Source of the DNA: Chrysoperla carnea
Lineage: Eukaryota > Arthropoda > Insecta > Neuroptera > Chrysopidae
Assembly (NCBI RefSeq): GCF_905475395.1
Contig: NC_058339.1
Coordinates: forward strand, 48,245,172 to 48,309,171
Length of the DNA: 64,000 nucleotides
Reading direction: 5' to 3'
Program-made: the position numbers and the translations under genes
Shown here: positions 1-12,892 of the stretch, piece after piece
How positions within the stretch are numbered: the first letter of the stretch is position 1
Layout of the letters: each line of letters begins with the position of its first letter
Notes under the pieces: model-generated
What the model was told of the DNA's origin: nothing
The model's database searches: none
What the model saw: the letters and a program-made list of their open reading frames with translations, nothing else

Positions 1-428
1 ATTATGAGAAAATTACTATTATGCCACACTTTATGGATTGTATGTATACATACTATATAAACTACACAATGATTACATTGTATGCGGTTATAATACGGTA
101 AAATAGTGATCCTTCACTGCTGCAATATGGATACATTGTTATTGTTAGGGGTCAACATTTATACCGTTGAACACCTCGTTATAAATCCATTAAAATTGTA
201 AAACAGTACCATTAAAGTACACAATCATTCATTTGATTAAATAATTGACTTTTGGTGCACGCGGTAATGACGTCGAAATAATTTGCTTAGTTTGTTTTAA
301 AAAGAAATTTTTTCAAAAAATTCATTTTTCAAGGGGCTGAAATAACGGGTGAAAGTTTATATGAAAGTTTGCCATTTTTTAAGTCAGAAATGTACAAATG
401 GATATATGTGCTTATAGTTTGAGACAGA
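1..428. other. Gene-free AT-rich DNA
   Basis: No supported ORF, RNA gene or element is visible before the local duplication that starts at 429. Confidence 0.6.
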
Positions 429-900
429 AGTATACTGAATCACTTTTTTATTTCACTCCTAATAGACGCACAGCGAACTCTATGACCGAATACCGCGTTA
501 TTTTCCAAGGGGATGTAAGTATAGTTGATATTTAGTGGGCGAACTAAGCGAAGGCAAGTGGATTGAAGGGTAGCATGAGGGTCGTCAAAGTTGATATTGT
601 GTATATTGTAGTATATATATATACAGAGGATAAATGAGGTAAAGGTTGGTTCTCTAAATAAATCAATGATTCACTAAATAAAAATGAGAAAAAAGTATAC
701 TGTATCATTATACTTTTTTTATTTCATTCTTTAAAAAAGCACAGCGAAATCCACGACCAAATGCTGCGTTATTTTCCAAGAGATTGTAAGTAAAGTTGAT
801 GTTTAGAATGTAAGCTAAGTGAGGAAAAGCTGGTTGAAAGATAGCATGTGAGTCTTTAAAGTTGATTATCTAAATGAATCAATGATTCACCAAATGAATC
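429..900 (+). repeat. Local direct duplication, two diverged units
   Basis: Unit one starts at 429 and unit two at 694. Both read AGTATACTG, TTTTTATTTCA, GCACAGCGAA, GCGTTATTTTCCAAG, TAAGT-AGTTGAT, TAGCATG and AAAGTTGAT in the same order, ending near ATCAATGATTCAC (663 and 878). The spacing differs because unit one carries a TATA-rich insert near 600-620. It is probably part of an old transposon rather than a gene. Confidence 0.7.
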
Positions 901-1747
901 ATGTATGGAATATATTGAAATGAATCATAATCAAGGGTGGAGCCGTAGACAAACGCTGGTATAATTTATATTGCTTAAAGGACATTTTTCAATCTGATAA
1001 AAAAAATCTTAAAATTATTTTAAATTTAGCAATTTTCGCAACATTTTTCGGTAATGCACACTAGTAAACGCAGTAGCCGCAATCAGTCTCAGGTACTCTT
1101 TATTCCTACATAATTAAAAAAAATAAAATAAAAGTATTCGAAAGCCAGCCATCTTGAAATCAACTATTTCGTGACGTTGCTATGTCTTATACTATTGCAT
1201 TTTATTCCTCGGGGACAAAGATTATTTATTGTATAGTTATATACATCCGATCCATATTTTTACATCAATTTTGAGAATTAGTTTTGAAGTTGAAATTGCC
1301 ATCAAATTTCAGAAACGAATAAAAATTATGGATTTAATTTCAGTGAATCATTTAGTATTGTGTAATAACTTATCAAGTACTCATGTACCTACCAATAGTT
1401 TATAATAATGTAACATTTCATTATTATTATAATCATAATTGAAGTTAGAACATATTATTCAGATGAGTTAAATCGAATTGTTTAATAATTATATAATAAT
1501 AATAAATACTTGTATTTAATGACACTCAAATACAATAGAAATGAATCACAGGCAAAATAAATGCCACTTGTTATCAGTATAAAACGAAAATACGAACAGA
1601 GACAATCGGGCTATAGTTTTCTACCCTTAAAAAATCTGACCTAAATCGGCTCATAAATATCAGCAATATATATAGCTATTTGGATAATCTTAAATGAAGA
1701 CAACTGAGTGCTTCAACGGATTCTAGATTTTTGCACTAGGGTCCCAT

Positions 1748-1952
1748 TTCTCAAATTTTGAAATTTGAAAATTTTGTTTAATTATTTAGCTTTCGATATT
1801 TCGAAAACCAAGGTAGATATGGAAAAAAATGTTTCTTATTTTTCGTCTAAATTCATGAAATTATAACAAAATTCATCAAAAAAGTTGAAAATAAGGTACA
1901 AATAATTTTAACCACAAGGCTAAACTTTCCTTGGCGCTCGTACTACCTTAAA
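1748..1952 (-). repeat. Dispersed repeat family R3, copy 1 (reverse orientation)
   Basis: The reverse complement of this stretch aligns along its length with 39557-39762: AAGGT-GTACGA-CGC-AAGG, TTAGNCTTGTGGTTNAAAT, ATTTGTAC-TTATTTTCAAC and TCGAAATATNGAAAGCTAAA followed by TAATTAAACAAAATTT. It has no coding content. Two diverged copies in opposite orientation point to an old mobile element. Confidence 0.75.
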
Positions 1953-2979
1953 CTGTGTTGTAGTTAATAGAATGCAAACGGTTGTTTGTAGTATGCGCAT
2001 TGTGAACTTATCTAGTCTGTGATGATTGTTCATATTTTTTGCATTGAATTGCACCGTATGCATGACTAACAACATTCATTTTCAAAATCTATTAGTAATA
2101 AAATAGGACAATGAGGGATTTACTTACTTAAAATAATAATATTATTGTATCGTTCGACGATGTACATTAACCGGTCAAGAAAATCTTGTAACTTTTATTA
2201 CAGGAATCATTAACTACGTAAAAAATTGGGAAAATTTCTGAAACCATGTTTTTTGCTGCGTGTTATATCTTTATACAGGGTGGTCCAACTTATAAAAGCA
2301 TAGATAAAGCAAATGGCTAGTTACGTTAAATTAATGATAATTTCTCAATACATTCATGGCCGTGAATGCTTCTTTTTCTAGAACATACAGCCCAAGTCTA
2401 GAAAAATTGGACATTTGGAATTCGGTACGAACTGCTTCATGATTTAAAAAATCGAGGTATGGGTGTTCCATAACCCATTTTCCAAAAATGTATTACGTCA
2501 CTAATATTTATTTCATTGCAAATACAATAACACAAAAGTATTGTTTTACTTCCAATGAACTTATCGGCGAAACAGGGTTATGGCATATTAAAGTCTCCCC
2601 CGCTGGTTACGCGGGGGAGACTTTAAATTGATCACCATAAGCTTTAAATCAAGAAGAATTCTTCCTACGGTGTGCCAATTTAATTTAAGTTCAATGTTTC
2701 TAAGCTCCCGAACTTGTACTACTTTCAAAAATATCAAAAATTCACTCATTTTTTTAATAATTTCTATCTAGGAAGATCGTGGAAAATTCGTCTTATGTTT
2801 TTTTGAACGTTGCCACTAACACTTATCCATTTCGAGATATCCTTTTCCAGATGTTACTGCGCATGGTTTCAATAATTTATAAATCCAATAAATTGCCAAC
2901 ATATAGATAAATATCTACAGTTTTTTGAAACATTTTCTATACCGTTCATTTTACATGAAAATAGTGGATACTTACAATA
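1953..2979. other. Gene-free stretch holding the GC-rich hairpin
   Basis: ACAGGGTGGTCCAACTT near 2275 resembles a DNA-transposon terminus but has no partner. Apart from the hairpin region at 2468-2626, nothing is recognisable. Confidence 0.5.
2588..2626. other. Perfect 16-bp GC-rich hairpin with 7-nt loop
   Basis: TTAAAGTCTCCCCCGC (2588-2603), loop TGGTTAC, then its exact reverse complement at 2611-2626. A second, outer inverted pair, CCATAACCC (2468-2476) and GGGTTATGG (2575-2583), lies just upstream. The GC-rich arms stand out in very AT-rich DNA. It could be a transposon terminal structure, a cruciform or a structured RNA. No flanking gene explains it. Confidence 0.85.
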
Positions 2980-3532
2980 TCTATAATATAAAAATGAATC
3001 GCTGTATGTGTTGCTAAACACATATCTCGAGAGCAGCTGAACCGATTTCACAAATTCTTTTTTATAATGTTCCTTGAAGTACGAGGATGGATCTTACGGA
3101 AGGAAAAATGGCCAAAAAAGGCTAAAAACAACACTTTTCTATATTCTCAAACAGAAGATTCATAAACATAATGAGTCAATTTGAATTTTAATACCATACC
3201 ATAAAATTTAAGTGTTAGTAAAGGAGTTTTGGGAAAACAAAACAATTGAATGTCGTTTGTATCGTATAACTATTAGTGTCAATATTTATCAATATTTATA
3301 CTATTGTAACATTAGGTACTCAAAAACAAAGTTTCTAGGGTAAAATGTAAATTGTCTGTGGTAAAATGTCAATTGAAATGTAAACGTCTCTTTGCTGTGC
3401 ATCTATTATTTTTACAAAATCTAAAAGCTACAAATTTCTATAAAATTAAAAAAGTGTTGTGTGTAATATTTCTAAATTGTAAACAAAAAAGAATCGACTG
3501 TTAGGCGGTACGAAGTTTGCCGGGCCAGCTAC
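2980..3532 (+). mobile_element. Older non-autonomous Helitron of a second family
   Basis: It begins TCTATAATATAAAAATGAAT after A. The following text (AATCGCTGTATGTGTTG, then AACCGATTT and TTCCTTGAAGTACGAGGATG) matches a Helitron type I recall from many insects. It ends with TACGAAGTTTGCCGGGCCAG followed by CTAC, where CTAG is expected, so the 3' terminus carries a mutation. CGAA-G-TTTG forms the core of the terminal hairpin. The flank is A on the left and T on the right. Confidence 0.65.
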
Positions 3533-5696
3533 TTTATAGATAAATATGCACAGATTTTCTACACTAAAACTATCATAATTTAATTATTTTATAATTATAT
3601 GTATATGCAATATAAAATTATATTCAAGTGGAATAATAATTAATTACTTTTATTAGAAAGTGTGTATGTGTGTGTATATTATTTTCAATTTTTTTTTTTT
3701 TTTTTTTTTTTTTGTTAATACATGGAAATTAATAATTGATTTTTATCTTTTATTTATTTTAAACTTATATTAAAATTTTAGGGTTTATGTATATATTTTT
3801 TAATAAACTATTTTAAAAAGTAAGGCTAGTTATCTCTTTACTATTACAAAAATAGGGAAGAGTTCGATACGAAGAGCGTAATTGTGAGCAGTGGAGCTTT
3901 GGGGTTTATAGAATCATTTTGTATGGCATTATTAATAGTTATGTCTCTAATTTTTAATTAACAATATTTTCCTAAACAAAATGGGATAGTTAGCATAGAA
4001 ATAGTATCCTTGTTATCTAATTTTCTTAATTCCTTTTGCTTTATGTTGTAGGAGTAATCACAAACAGTGTATTTTATAAATAAAAGTGGACTAAGCAAAG
4101 TAAATTGGAAATTTTATTTCTTCAAATCTTATTGTATTTTTCATTTAAAACAATAAGAGGAATCACGAACATAAATCTAGATATTACAAATATTTTCAAA
4201 AAAGCTTTATTACCCAATCTCCTCTATCAGGCATGGTTTTCATGCGAGGATTTATCAAAATAAAACACTGCCATGATAAGTTGAATAATATTCTGACAAA
4301 AACAAACCATAAGAATATTTGCATATGATAAAAATACAGTTCAAGTCATATAGTTTCGTTGTCATAACAATCTTTGAATCCTAAAATAAAATTATAGGTT
4401 TTTAAGGTCACAAAACCTCGGAGGTGAAAGAGCTGAAAAGTCAATATTTGAAACATGACTTTCCGCAGTTGAGGAACTTATTTATCAAATATTACACAGA
4501 CCCAGTCCCGAAAGTTTTTATTGTCTAATTGAATCGTTAGACGAAAATACAAATAATCTCGTGCATTTTCCTTTTATCTGCTTTTTTAAACGCTGAGTTT
4601 TTTATGTATAATTATACTGTATTTTTAACTTAAATGTCATATAGACAGTTGGTGCGAGTTTTAAATTGGGATTCATGACAGTAACAAGAAAAAAGAACAT
4701 TTGAGGAAAAAAGATCAGAAATAATAACCATTTTGTAAAACTCCTTGTAGGGCAACACAAAATCTTGTAGGGCAGATATATTTTGTATTATCAAATTCCC
4801 TTGAAATATATAAAATATGAAATATTGATAGTTTTTTTTTTCCCAGCTCGTTCGCAATAGTTTTTCATTCTATTTTTTGGTAAAATCGAAAAGGTAAACA
4901 AACTAACTTTCTCTTTTCTTTCGAGATAATCTTAAATTAAGTAAAATCCTGATAATGCGCTGTGATGAAAAACAATAATTATGGGGAAATTAAATTAAAC
5001 ATGAACCAAATTTGTGATAAAAATGGTAGTAGTAATTTTAGTAAAATATAAATTAGTGGGTATCACGTTTATTCAAACAATTATTTAAATTCTCATTCAT
5101 TTGTAATTTATGATGAGTTTTGCGATAATTTAAAATATCTGCTTTGGTCAAGGATATTTGTTTGTTTAAAATATTTGTTCTAAATAAAATAATTTGAAAT
5201 CATGTTTTATTAAAATAAAAAAATAAAAATAAAAACTTTATACATTATTTTTTATTAAATAATTTAATAACTCTATCAATAATTAAAATTTAAAATAGAA
5301 TATAACAAAAATACAAAAACACATTATATACAATGTAGTTACTAAAAAAAGTATCTTACGAAATACACTTTTTATTTTAATAAAGTTAGAATATATTTAT
5401 ATTTATTATTTGTTCTTATTAAAATTATAAGTATTTATAATTAAATTACTTCATTTGTGAATGAAATAATAATAGTAAAATAAGTCAATGTCTTTTATGT
5501 TTGTCACGAATAAAAAATTATATTTCTATTTTAAAATATAAATATTATTTTTCATTTTTATTTACAGGTTGATTAACAATTAATAAACAAATAAAGAAAC
5601 AAATTTTTGGCTTTAAACTTTTACTTGCATTACTCGAAAGTTTTTAAAATTGTTATTCAATACAGTAATGTACGCCGATCTGGTTTTCAAGATGTC
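3533..5696. other. Gene-free, extremely AT-rich
   Basis: Only a TG-rich run and a poly-T run stand out. Short ORFs here are chance. No splice-consistent coding exon was seen. Confidence 0.6.
3689..3713 (+). repeat. Poly-T run (25 nt)
   Basis: Unbroken T run following a TG-rich stretch (GTGTGTATGTGTGTGTATAT) at 3660. It may be a reversed poly-A tail of a retroposon, but no body is recognisable beside it. Confidence 0.8.
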
Positions 5697-6260
5697 AAAA
5701 GATAATTATACCATGCATATATGTAATATGCAAAGTATACTAAGTTTAGTACAAAGTTTGTTACGCTTAAATATATTAATGGTATGAACAAAATTTTGGT
5801 ATAGGTGTTTATAAAACCACCTAAATACTCCATTTTTGGTTGTTTGTCCGTCTGTCTGCCAAAACGATAACTCAAAAACGAAATTTTTACAGCTTACTCA
5901 GGACGTAAAAAATGAGGTCAAGTTCGAAAATGAGCAACATAGGTCAATTGGGTCTTGACTTAAGGGTCCCTAGGACCCATCTTGTAAACCGTTAGAGATA
6001 GAACAAAAGTTTAAAAGTAAAAAATCTTGCTCATCAAAAAATAAACAACATTTGTACGAACATTTTTTCGTAAATATCACTGTTTATCCCTGAGGCCGTA
6101 AATTACGCGGAAATTGTATAGTATGTATTATGTGGGAATATCAGTTACGGATGTGTGACATGTATGTATGTGTAATGCGACAGAGTAATCAACACTGTCT
6201 ATGCATGGTATGTAAGCAATGAACTCAGTCAATTGTTTGTTTTCACTTGTTTTTTTTTTG
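5697..6260 (+). mobile_element. Dispersed repeat family R1, copy 1 (longest)
   Basis: It contains TATACTAAGTTTAGT, TTTTGGTATAGGTGTT, TGAGCAACATAGGTCAATTG, TTGTAAACCGTTAGAGATAG and ATTTTTTCGTAAA. All recur in order at 42404 and, in part, at 44488. The copy continues through TGCATGGTATGTAAGCAATG to a T-run near 6250. It resembles a repeat I recall from insect genomes, but its class is unclear. The short ORF on the minus strand here is a by-product. Confidence 0.75.
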
Positions 6261-9200
6261 TTTTTAATTTTATTATAAACAGTTATTTTTATAAAAATCC
6301 CTGCATGTCAAGAGAGTAAGGTTTCCATGTACTAAACTTTAATTAAACACTATAATGAACAAATATTTTGTAGCGCAGGAGCTGAGTTAGCTAAGCGAAT
6401 TTCCTCAGAGATTGAAAAAAATGACCCTTTTTTTTAAAAATCGAATATTACATTTTTAATTTTTCAAGAATTTTTATTTAGAACTTTTTTTCTTAAAACT
6501 GATAAAACATTAAAGAAATATTTTTATTTTGAACAAATTCAAAGTTTTGTACTTTACGAACCAAACCTCCGTCCACCCCTTCCTTGTTTATCGATCGATT
6601 TTTCTCATTAACGAAATTGAACTATATAAAAATTATAACAGCTTCCACCATTAGTACAAAAGCAATAGCTTCATTTCCTTCGACGCCCGCACACAAAGTT
6701 TTGCCTCGTGTTGCCTACTGTATCTCGGATAAAAAAACCTTTTTAGCGATGAAAAATCAAAATTTGAGAAAAGTGTTTAAAATTTGGTTAAAGATCAAAT
6801 ATTTCAATTTATATTATTTCGTCACCTCCTACGAAGTATTTTGTATTCTCGTGTTCGATTTCCTATTAATTTTTGGTTGTCACATAATTTGTAACAACAC
6901 ATACCTACCATGTTTATCGTTAACAGATGACATGAAATGTTATGTAAACCATTTAGCAATACAATATACTAGACAACAACATTAATTGAAAGATTTGTTT
7001 GTAATACAAGCAGTACACAACTCCACAAGACACACAAGCTCTTCTCTCATCAACATCAGCTATAGCTCTACTCAACAACCAGATATTATTGAACATTTAC
7101 TACGTGGTTGGTGGTATACAATTCTGATAGATGATGTTGTTTTGTATAGTTGGATGAATCTAGGTATTTGATAAACAATCATATCTATTATCTCTCTATG
7201 TTATGTTGCTTTACATAACTTCTAGGATATAAGTTCTATGAAGTTACACAATTAAATCTACTACGAGTTTTAGAAAATTATTCCATAAACTTGAAACATA
7301 ACTATGTTAGACATAGTCGAGAAAATCATACTCATAGAAAATGGAACAAAATTTCAAGACATTTAACCGTAGGTTTAGTATCGACTAGAACCTATATGTA
7401 AAACTTTTTACCGTACTAAGCCATGTTCGTATCAGCTTCACCCGAACTGCTTATGTGAATACTACTTCTTTTTGGATCGGCATACCTCTGGCTAGTTGGC
7501 CGTGGTAAGGAATATACAGAGAAATATAGTCTACTATATCTATATCTATAGTCTATATAGTAGTATATAGAAATATATAATAGAATAATTTTAATTGTAA
7601 TTTTTTTGAAATCAATTGCTTACAAAACTGACAACGGAATTCCGGATATATTAGCTGGTCATGAAGTAAATCTTGTATCAGAGAGCGGTTGCGTTAACTA
7701 CAGTTGAAAAGGTGCTAGGAAAGCAACCTAATTTCTATCTAGCAACTTAAAATTACATTCTCTAACTATGAAACTTAATTATAAAATTACATGTCACACT
7801 CAAATTATTTAATTATTAAAATTTGTGTTTTTCTGGCGTAGAGTTAGCAAAGGAAAACTGTTTGGCAGGTTATATGGCTAATAGATCGTGAAAAGGATTT
7901 GAAAAAAACTTAAAATGATTTGAAAATCATCGATTTAGCAGTTTTTTCGAGAATTCAAAGTAGTTAAACGCTCTCAGACGCCTGGCGTTCTTCATCCCTT
8001 CTTAATTTCAATATAAGAAAGGAAATATGCAAACCCCAATCATCAGCCTTTGTCAGCTCTTAAAACATTAGTAAAATTAATCACTGTTTTATCAAGATCG
8101 ACTTTCCAAATTTGTATATTTCCGTTGTATAGTGTTATTTTTAGTTTCTCTTTATTTTCTAAGCAATTTTGTTATTTTGTGTTTATTTCTAATTTGGTTA
8201 GATATCATATAGTAATTTAACTCGTTTTTAGTTTTTGAATGAAATAATGATTTAAAAATTATTTGAAAGAATATAATTTGTATACAGATTATATTTGAAG
8301 GTTACTTGAATTTAATTTTTTCTATTTTATATATAAATACAGAATACTAAAATATTCTCATTATATATTTTTACAAAGTTTTATTATTGCAACATAAGAT
8401 TTTACAGTGCACATCCAACAGCATTATTATTTTATATATTTTCAATATAAATAACGAATTCGCATTGTTTTTTTACAAACGGTTTATTAAAAGAATAAAA
8501 AAAGATATTGTTTTCATCTTATTATATTTTATTTAATTAACGAAGTAGGGTAAGGTGTAGTGCCCTGGACATAATGTACCTTGAATCCCTATAGTTTCTC
8601 TCTGTTGATATTGCTATCTATGAAATAGCAACTCCATGAAAATAGACTTTACTTAATATAACAAAAACAATACGAGAAAATGAATATCCATGGACATTTG
8701 TTTTTTCTTGTTTCAAAGTAAGGAATTATGCTTTTAGTGGTCTTTTGTTTAAGAGTTGCGTATTTTGTTACGCACCAATGTAGCTAACAAAATTCATGCC
8801 ACATTTCAGTTCTAAACATATATTTTATTTTTAAACATAGCGTGAGTAAAAATTTTGAGAAATTAAAGTTTGAAAATATGCATCGTCATGTACCTTGGAT
8901 CAAACAACGTAATGCACCACTGATCTATTATAGGTACTAAATTATTTTTTTCTTTGTTATAGGCAATTATGTATAAGTTAGGATAGGGCAAGTGGGGCAA
9001 TTTTTTTAAAGATATGTCGATAAAAAAGAGGATTTATAAAAAAAAATAAGTGCTCAGTTTTTCTCTTAAGCAAATTGAATCAATCATATATCTGACGTCT
9101 AGCGTTTACATCTTGAGGACAATATTCATAATTGAATAATTAGACGATAAAATTATACTCATCGATAAGAGTGGTTGGAGGTCTTTCTAAGTACATTAAC

Positions 9201-9829
9201 GTCCATTCCATGGTAAATAATGCTCTTGTAACATGGATCAAAAATGATATAGTATTTAATTATATCTGTGCTATTCACGTCTATTGTAATATTTTAAATA
9301 ATAACTTCAAAAACACATAAATGTTCAGTTTTATATCTGGCACAACACTCCTCAACTCTGTTGTTAATTTGTTCAGAAGTTTAATACGATAATTATTGCA
9401 TTTAATGTGTTACCATGTCAGTAATTAGGATGTGAATATTATCATTCAATATCATTATCAGACAATTGTAATTTAATATGTTTAGAAAAAAAAACTAACA
9501 ATAATAATATGTAATTTCTTAATGATTTCACTTTAAATTTGATGCTACAGTGAATAATTGAATTGTGTTTGTTTATCGTCAGTTAACTGAAAAAGATGAT
9601 GAAAACAATATAATCATTAAAATGATGATGGTCTTTTGTATTAATCAGCAAGATAAGATTGTCATACATTGTTATTATAGCAAATGTATGTTGAATTGGT
9701 TGAAATATACTAATTAAATAAACATTTGAAACATTGCAACAGCGTTGAGCTAAGATAAAAATTATTATTATCCCATTTATTTTCCCAATATGTACCTTAT
9801 TCGAATAAATTAAAAATAATGGAGTATAA
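6261..9829. other. Gene-free stretch with weak repeat traces
   Basis: The 133-residue ORF at 6584-6985 has no domain and typical AT-rich chance composition. A small hairpin CTACTATAT...ATATAGTAG lies at 7531-7563. Around 8560-9000, phrases such as ATAATGTACCTTGAA, CATGTACCTTGGATCAA and AAGTGGGGCAA suggest an old repeat. Part of this wording recurs reversed near 29940-29985. Confidence 0.45.
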
Positions 9830-9974
9830 TCTCCGCTCCTCAAGCATATTGACCAAGGGTGATCAATTTATCGCCCATTAATTACAATTGTTTAGACTAC
9901 TGCTACCTGAATTTGAACCCCCAATCTAAGTCTAAGTAGTCAAACGGTCAATTGCGCCTTAACTCGCTCGGGCA
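9830..9974 (-). mobile_element. tRNA-derived SINE (or tRNA pseudogene with tail)
   Basis: The minus strand from 9974 reads TGCCCGAGCGAGTTAAGGCG, which looks like the A-box half of a leucine- or serine-type tRNA. About 45 nt later comes GGTTCAAATTC (9919-9909), a near-perfect B box. The sequence then continues without tRNA character (GGGCGATAAATTGATCACCC and onward), which suggests a tRNA-headed SINE rather than a plain tRNA. The 3' edge near 9830 is approximate. Confidence 0.6.
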
Positions 9975-12892
9975 CTTTCATATTCATTGTTGATTAAGGC
10001 ATTAACTAATTTAAACTTGTGGCTGATAGGGAAAATTTGTACCTATGATTTTTTTTGTATGCTATTTGCAGAATTGTTAAAGGAAAGTTACGTAATAAAG
10101 ATTATTGAGGTTTGTATTATGTCTCGATTTTTGAATTTATTAAGAGAATTTATTTATATTTTAATTTATTTATTTTCGGATTTTTGCGTTTCGATTTTCG
10201 ACAATTTGTGTATGCCAGTTGTTTATGTTAAGATAAATTCATTGACTACATAACAACCAAAAATTTGTAGCTATCGAAGGGGTTGAAAAACGGAATATAT
10301 TTTGTAACCCTTCTGTTATTTGTCTCTACATATTATGTAGTGATATACTTTATAACCGTTTGAGCTATACCTAGTGTGCTCAATAATAAATACAAAGCAA
10401 TGAAAATCCTGGAAAATCTGGACAGCACACCCTGCTGGACAGCATTATTGCATTCATTTGGATACATAAACTTGATAAACAAGCTTCCAAAAACATAAAA
10501 ATATTACCTACTATAACTTAAACCATCATCTCCCTTGCGTTAGAAGTTCAATTGTTCTGAATTTTATTTTTAATATTATTTAAAATAATATTATTTATTT
10601 TATTTACAAAATACGAACTAAAGTGTAAGTGTTGAATGATTAAACTTTTAGGATACATGACAGAACAATAGGCTTACAATTAAACTTCTTCTATAATTTA
10701 AAACTCAAGTAACTGTTTTAGGTAATGGATTAAAAAAAAGTGAAGGATATGAGATTTTGCAACTTTTTCGAGAGTTCATTTTTAGACTGTTAAATTACCC
10801 ATTGAACTAACGTACGAGTGAAATACATCTTCGCCTGAGAGTGGCTGCGTTAATTTACTGCTTTGCTGGCAAAAAAAGGTTGCATTTAATGATGTCACAC
10901 ATTTATTCCAGCAGATGTTAGAAGTTTAACTTGAGCAATACATATTAGAATTGATAATAAATCATAAAAAAATTTTGTAATTATTAATTAATTGGAATTT
11001 ATGAGTTATTTGACGGAAACCGATTTTTTTTCGTAGTAAGTATTTTAGTTGAGGCTTTTAATTATGCTAGATTCAATACAAATTTCGGTTATAATAATAA
11101 ACGGCGAAATGAACAGGTCTGAAACCGTAAACACATATGTGGATGTATCGACTATAACAATATCGAACATAAAAACATGTTCCCTATTATGATCACATTA
11201 CCCTTAAAAATGTATGTAATAGCAAAATTTAAAAGTTAAATTAAAATTGGTTAAAAAACGAAGAAGTTATAAACTATAATTATTATTGCACAGAGTTTTT
11301 TATGAAATTTTTACGGCGATACTCAACAATAACGTGACTTTTTAAGTATATTCCTCTTTATTTAATTAGCATTTTTAAGCGTTCATATTTTGCATACTTC
11401 TTATGATTTTCAAAACCCAACTTCACTTTTCTGTCCATACAGTGGCAATTCTTCACCTGAAGACTTAGCAAAAAGTTATTCATCACCTCCTTTGTCATCG
11501 GAATTACTCAGCAATAACGACAAAGATATGTAGATACGTAAAAACATGCTTTCACTTTAATATGAAAATGTACAAATTGCTTATAATGACCATAATTGTT
11601 GGTCTCTTCAATATTATATTCGATTTTCAGCGTTGATAATTCGTTTTATATTATGATTTCTTAGAAAATGAATACAGTTTTACTGTAACACATTATTATT
11701 TGTTAGAAAATATGATGCATAAATAACAAATTTCTTATCTTTATTTTCATCTTACTTGACAATTTTGACAATAATTACAATATCTACCAAAATAATTGGG
11801 GTAAATTTTGTTAAATTTTGTTGTATTCATTCAGATAAAAATCTTTAATAGTATAAGCGCTGTAAACTTTAAAAAATTTGATTGGAATTCAAATAAAATA
11901 TCATGAATTAACCATAAATGAACTGTCAAGTTAATTTTCTAGTTTTCTCACGGTAAGAATTTGCATTTTATTATGAAAATATGGTGGTCGATCAAAACTT
12001 AAACCATCTACCAAGATATACGATAGTCTTATAAAACCAGCGTTGAACAAGCTAAATCAAAACGATAATCAGTGTTCTGTGTTGTATCTTTGTTAACTGA
12101 AGATTTATCAGATCAAATCTGTTCGAATGTAAAAAATATGCTTCGGATATAAGGTTATTTCTTTTCCGACATAAAATATATTCTCTTCGTTACAACAGAG
12201 GTACGAGCGCAACACTCCTTAAGCAAAAAAGAATTAGAAATTATAACGAGGCTTTTATTTAATTAGAATATTTGCATACGTAATTTGAAAGTGTTTATTT
12301 GGTCTTATAGCTCTTAGACTATGGATAGATGATTTAAAATGACTTATTATGTTTTATTTACGTTCTTTGACAAAAACAATGAGTATATGTGAAGATTTAT
12401 GTATCAAAAGTGTAAAAAGCTTTCTACTTTCTTGATAATTAAGAATTTATTTTAAATGTTTGGTTTTACTTCTAACTAAAATGATTGCGTACAATAAAAC
12501 ATAAAGTGTATAAAATATGTATTAAATCTGAAATATGTGGGCAAAATGGGATTAAAAGAAGATATTTTATTAAAGGAAAGTAGCAAATTTTTGTTTATAA
12601 AGTAAAGCATTTTAATCCTTTCGCCACTATAAGATTGTAAGTGTTCGAAAATTTTTGTTCGTAGTCAGCAGCTGGATGAGAGGCCATTACAACTTTTGAT
12701 TCATATTTCGATCAATAGTAAGGACTAACTTAAGATGTACCAAATACTTTTACTAACGAATTTATTTATAAAATGTACATATTTCTAATTTTTTTATCTT
12801 TTGTTTTATTGTTGTTTAAAGAAAAATATTTTTATTTAGTAAAGTAATATAGCCTAATCAGAAATCTTTGCTCTAATAGACTGCAAGCCATG
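9975..12892. other. Gene-free AT-rich DNA
   Basis: An AT palindrome (AATATTATTTAAAATAATATT type) lies at 10572-10592. No other feature is supported. Confidence 0.55.

Noticed and set aside
6584-6985. 133-residue plus-strand ORF
   Set aside because: No domain, signal peptide or repeat, AT-rich chance composition, and no promoter or splice context.
10572-10592. AT palindrome as a regulatory site
   Set aside because: Short AT palindromes are expected often in DNA this AT-rich.
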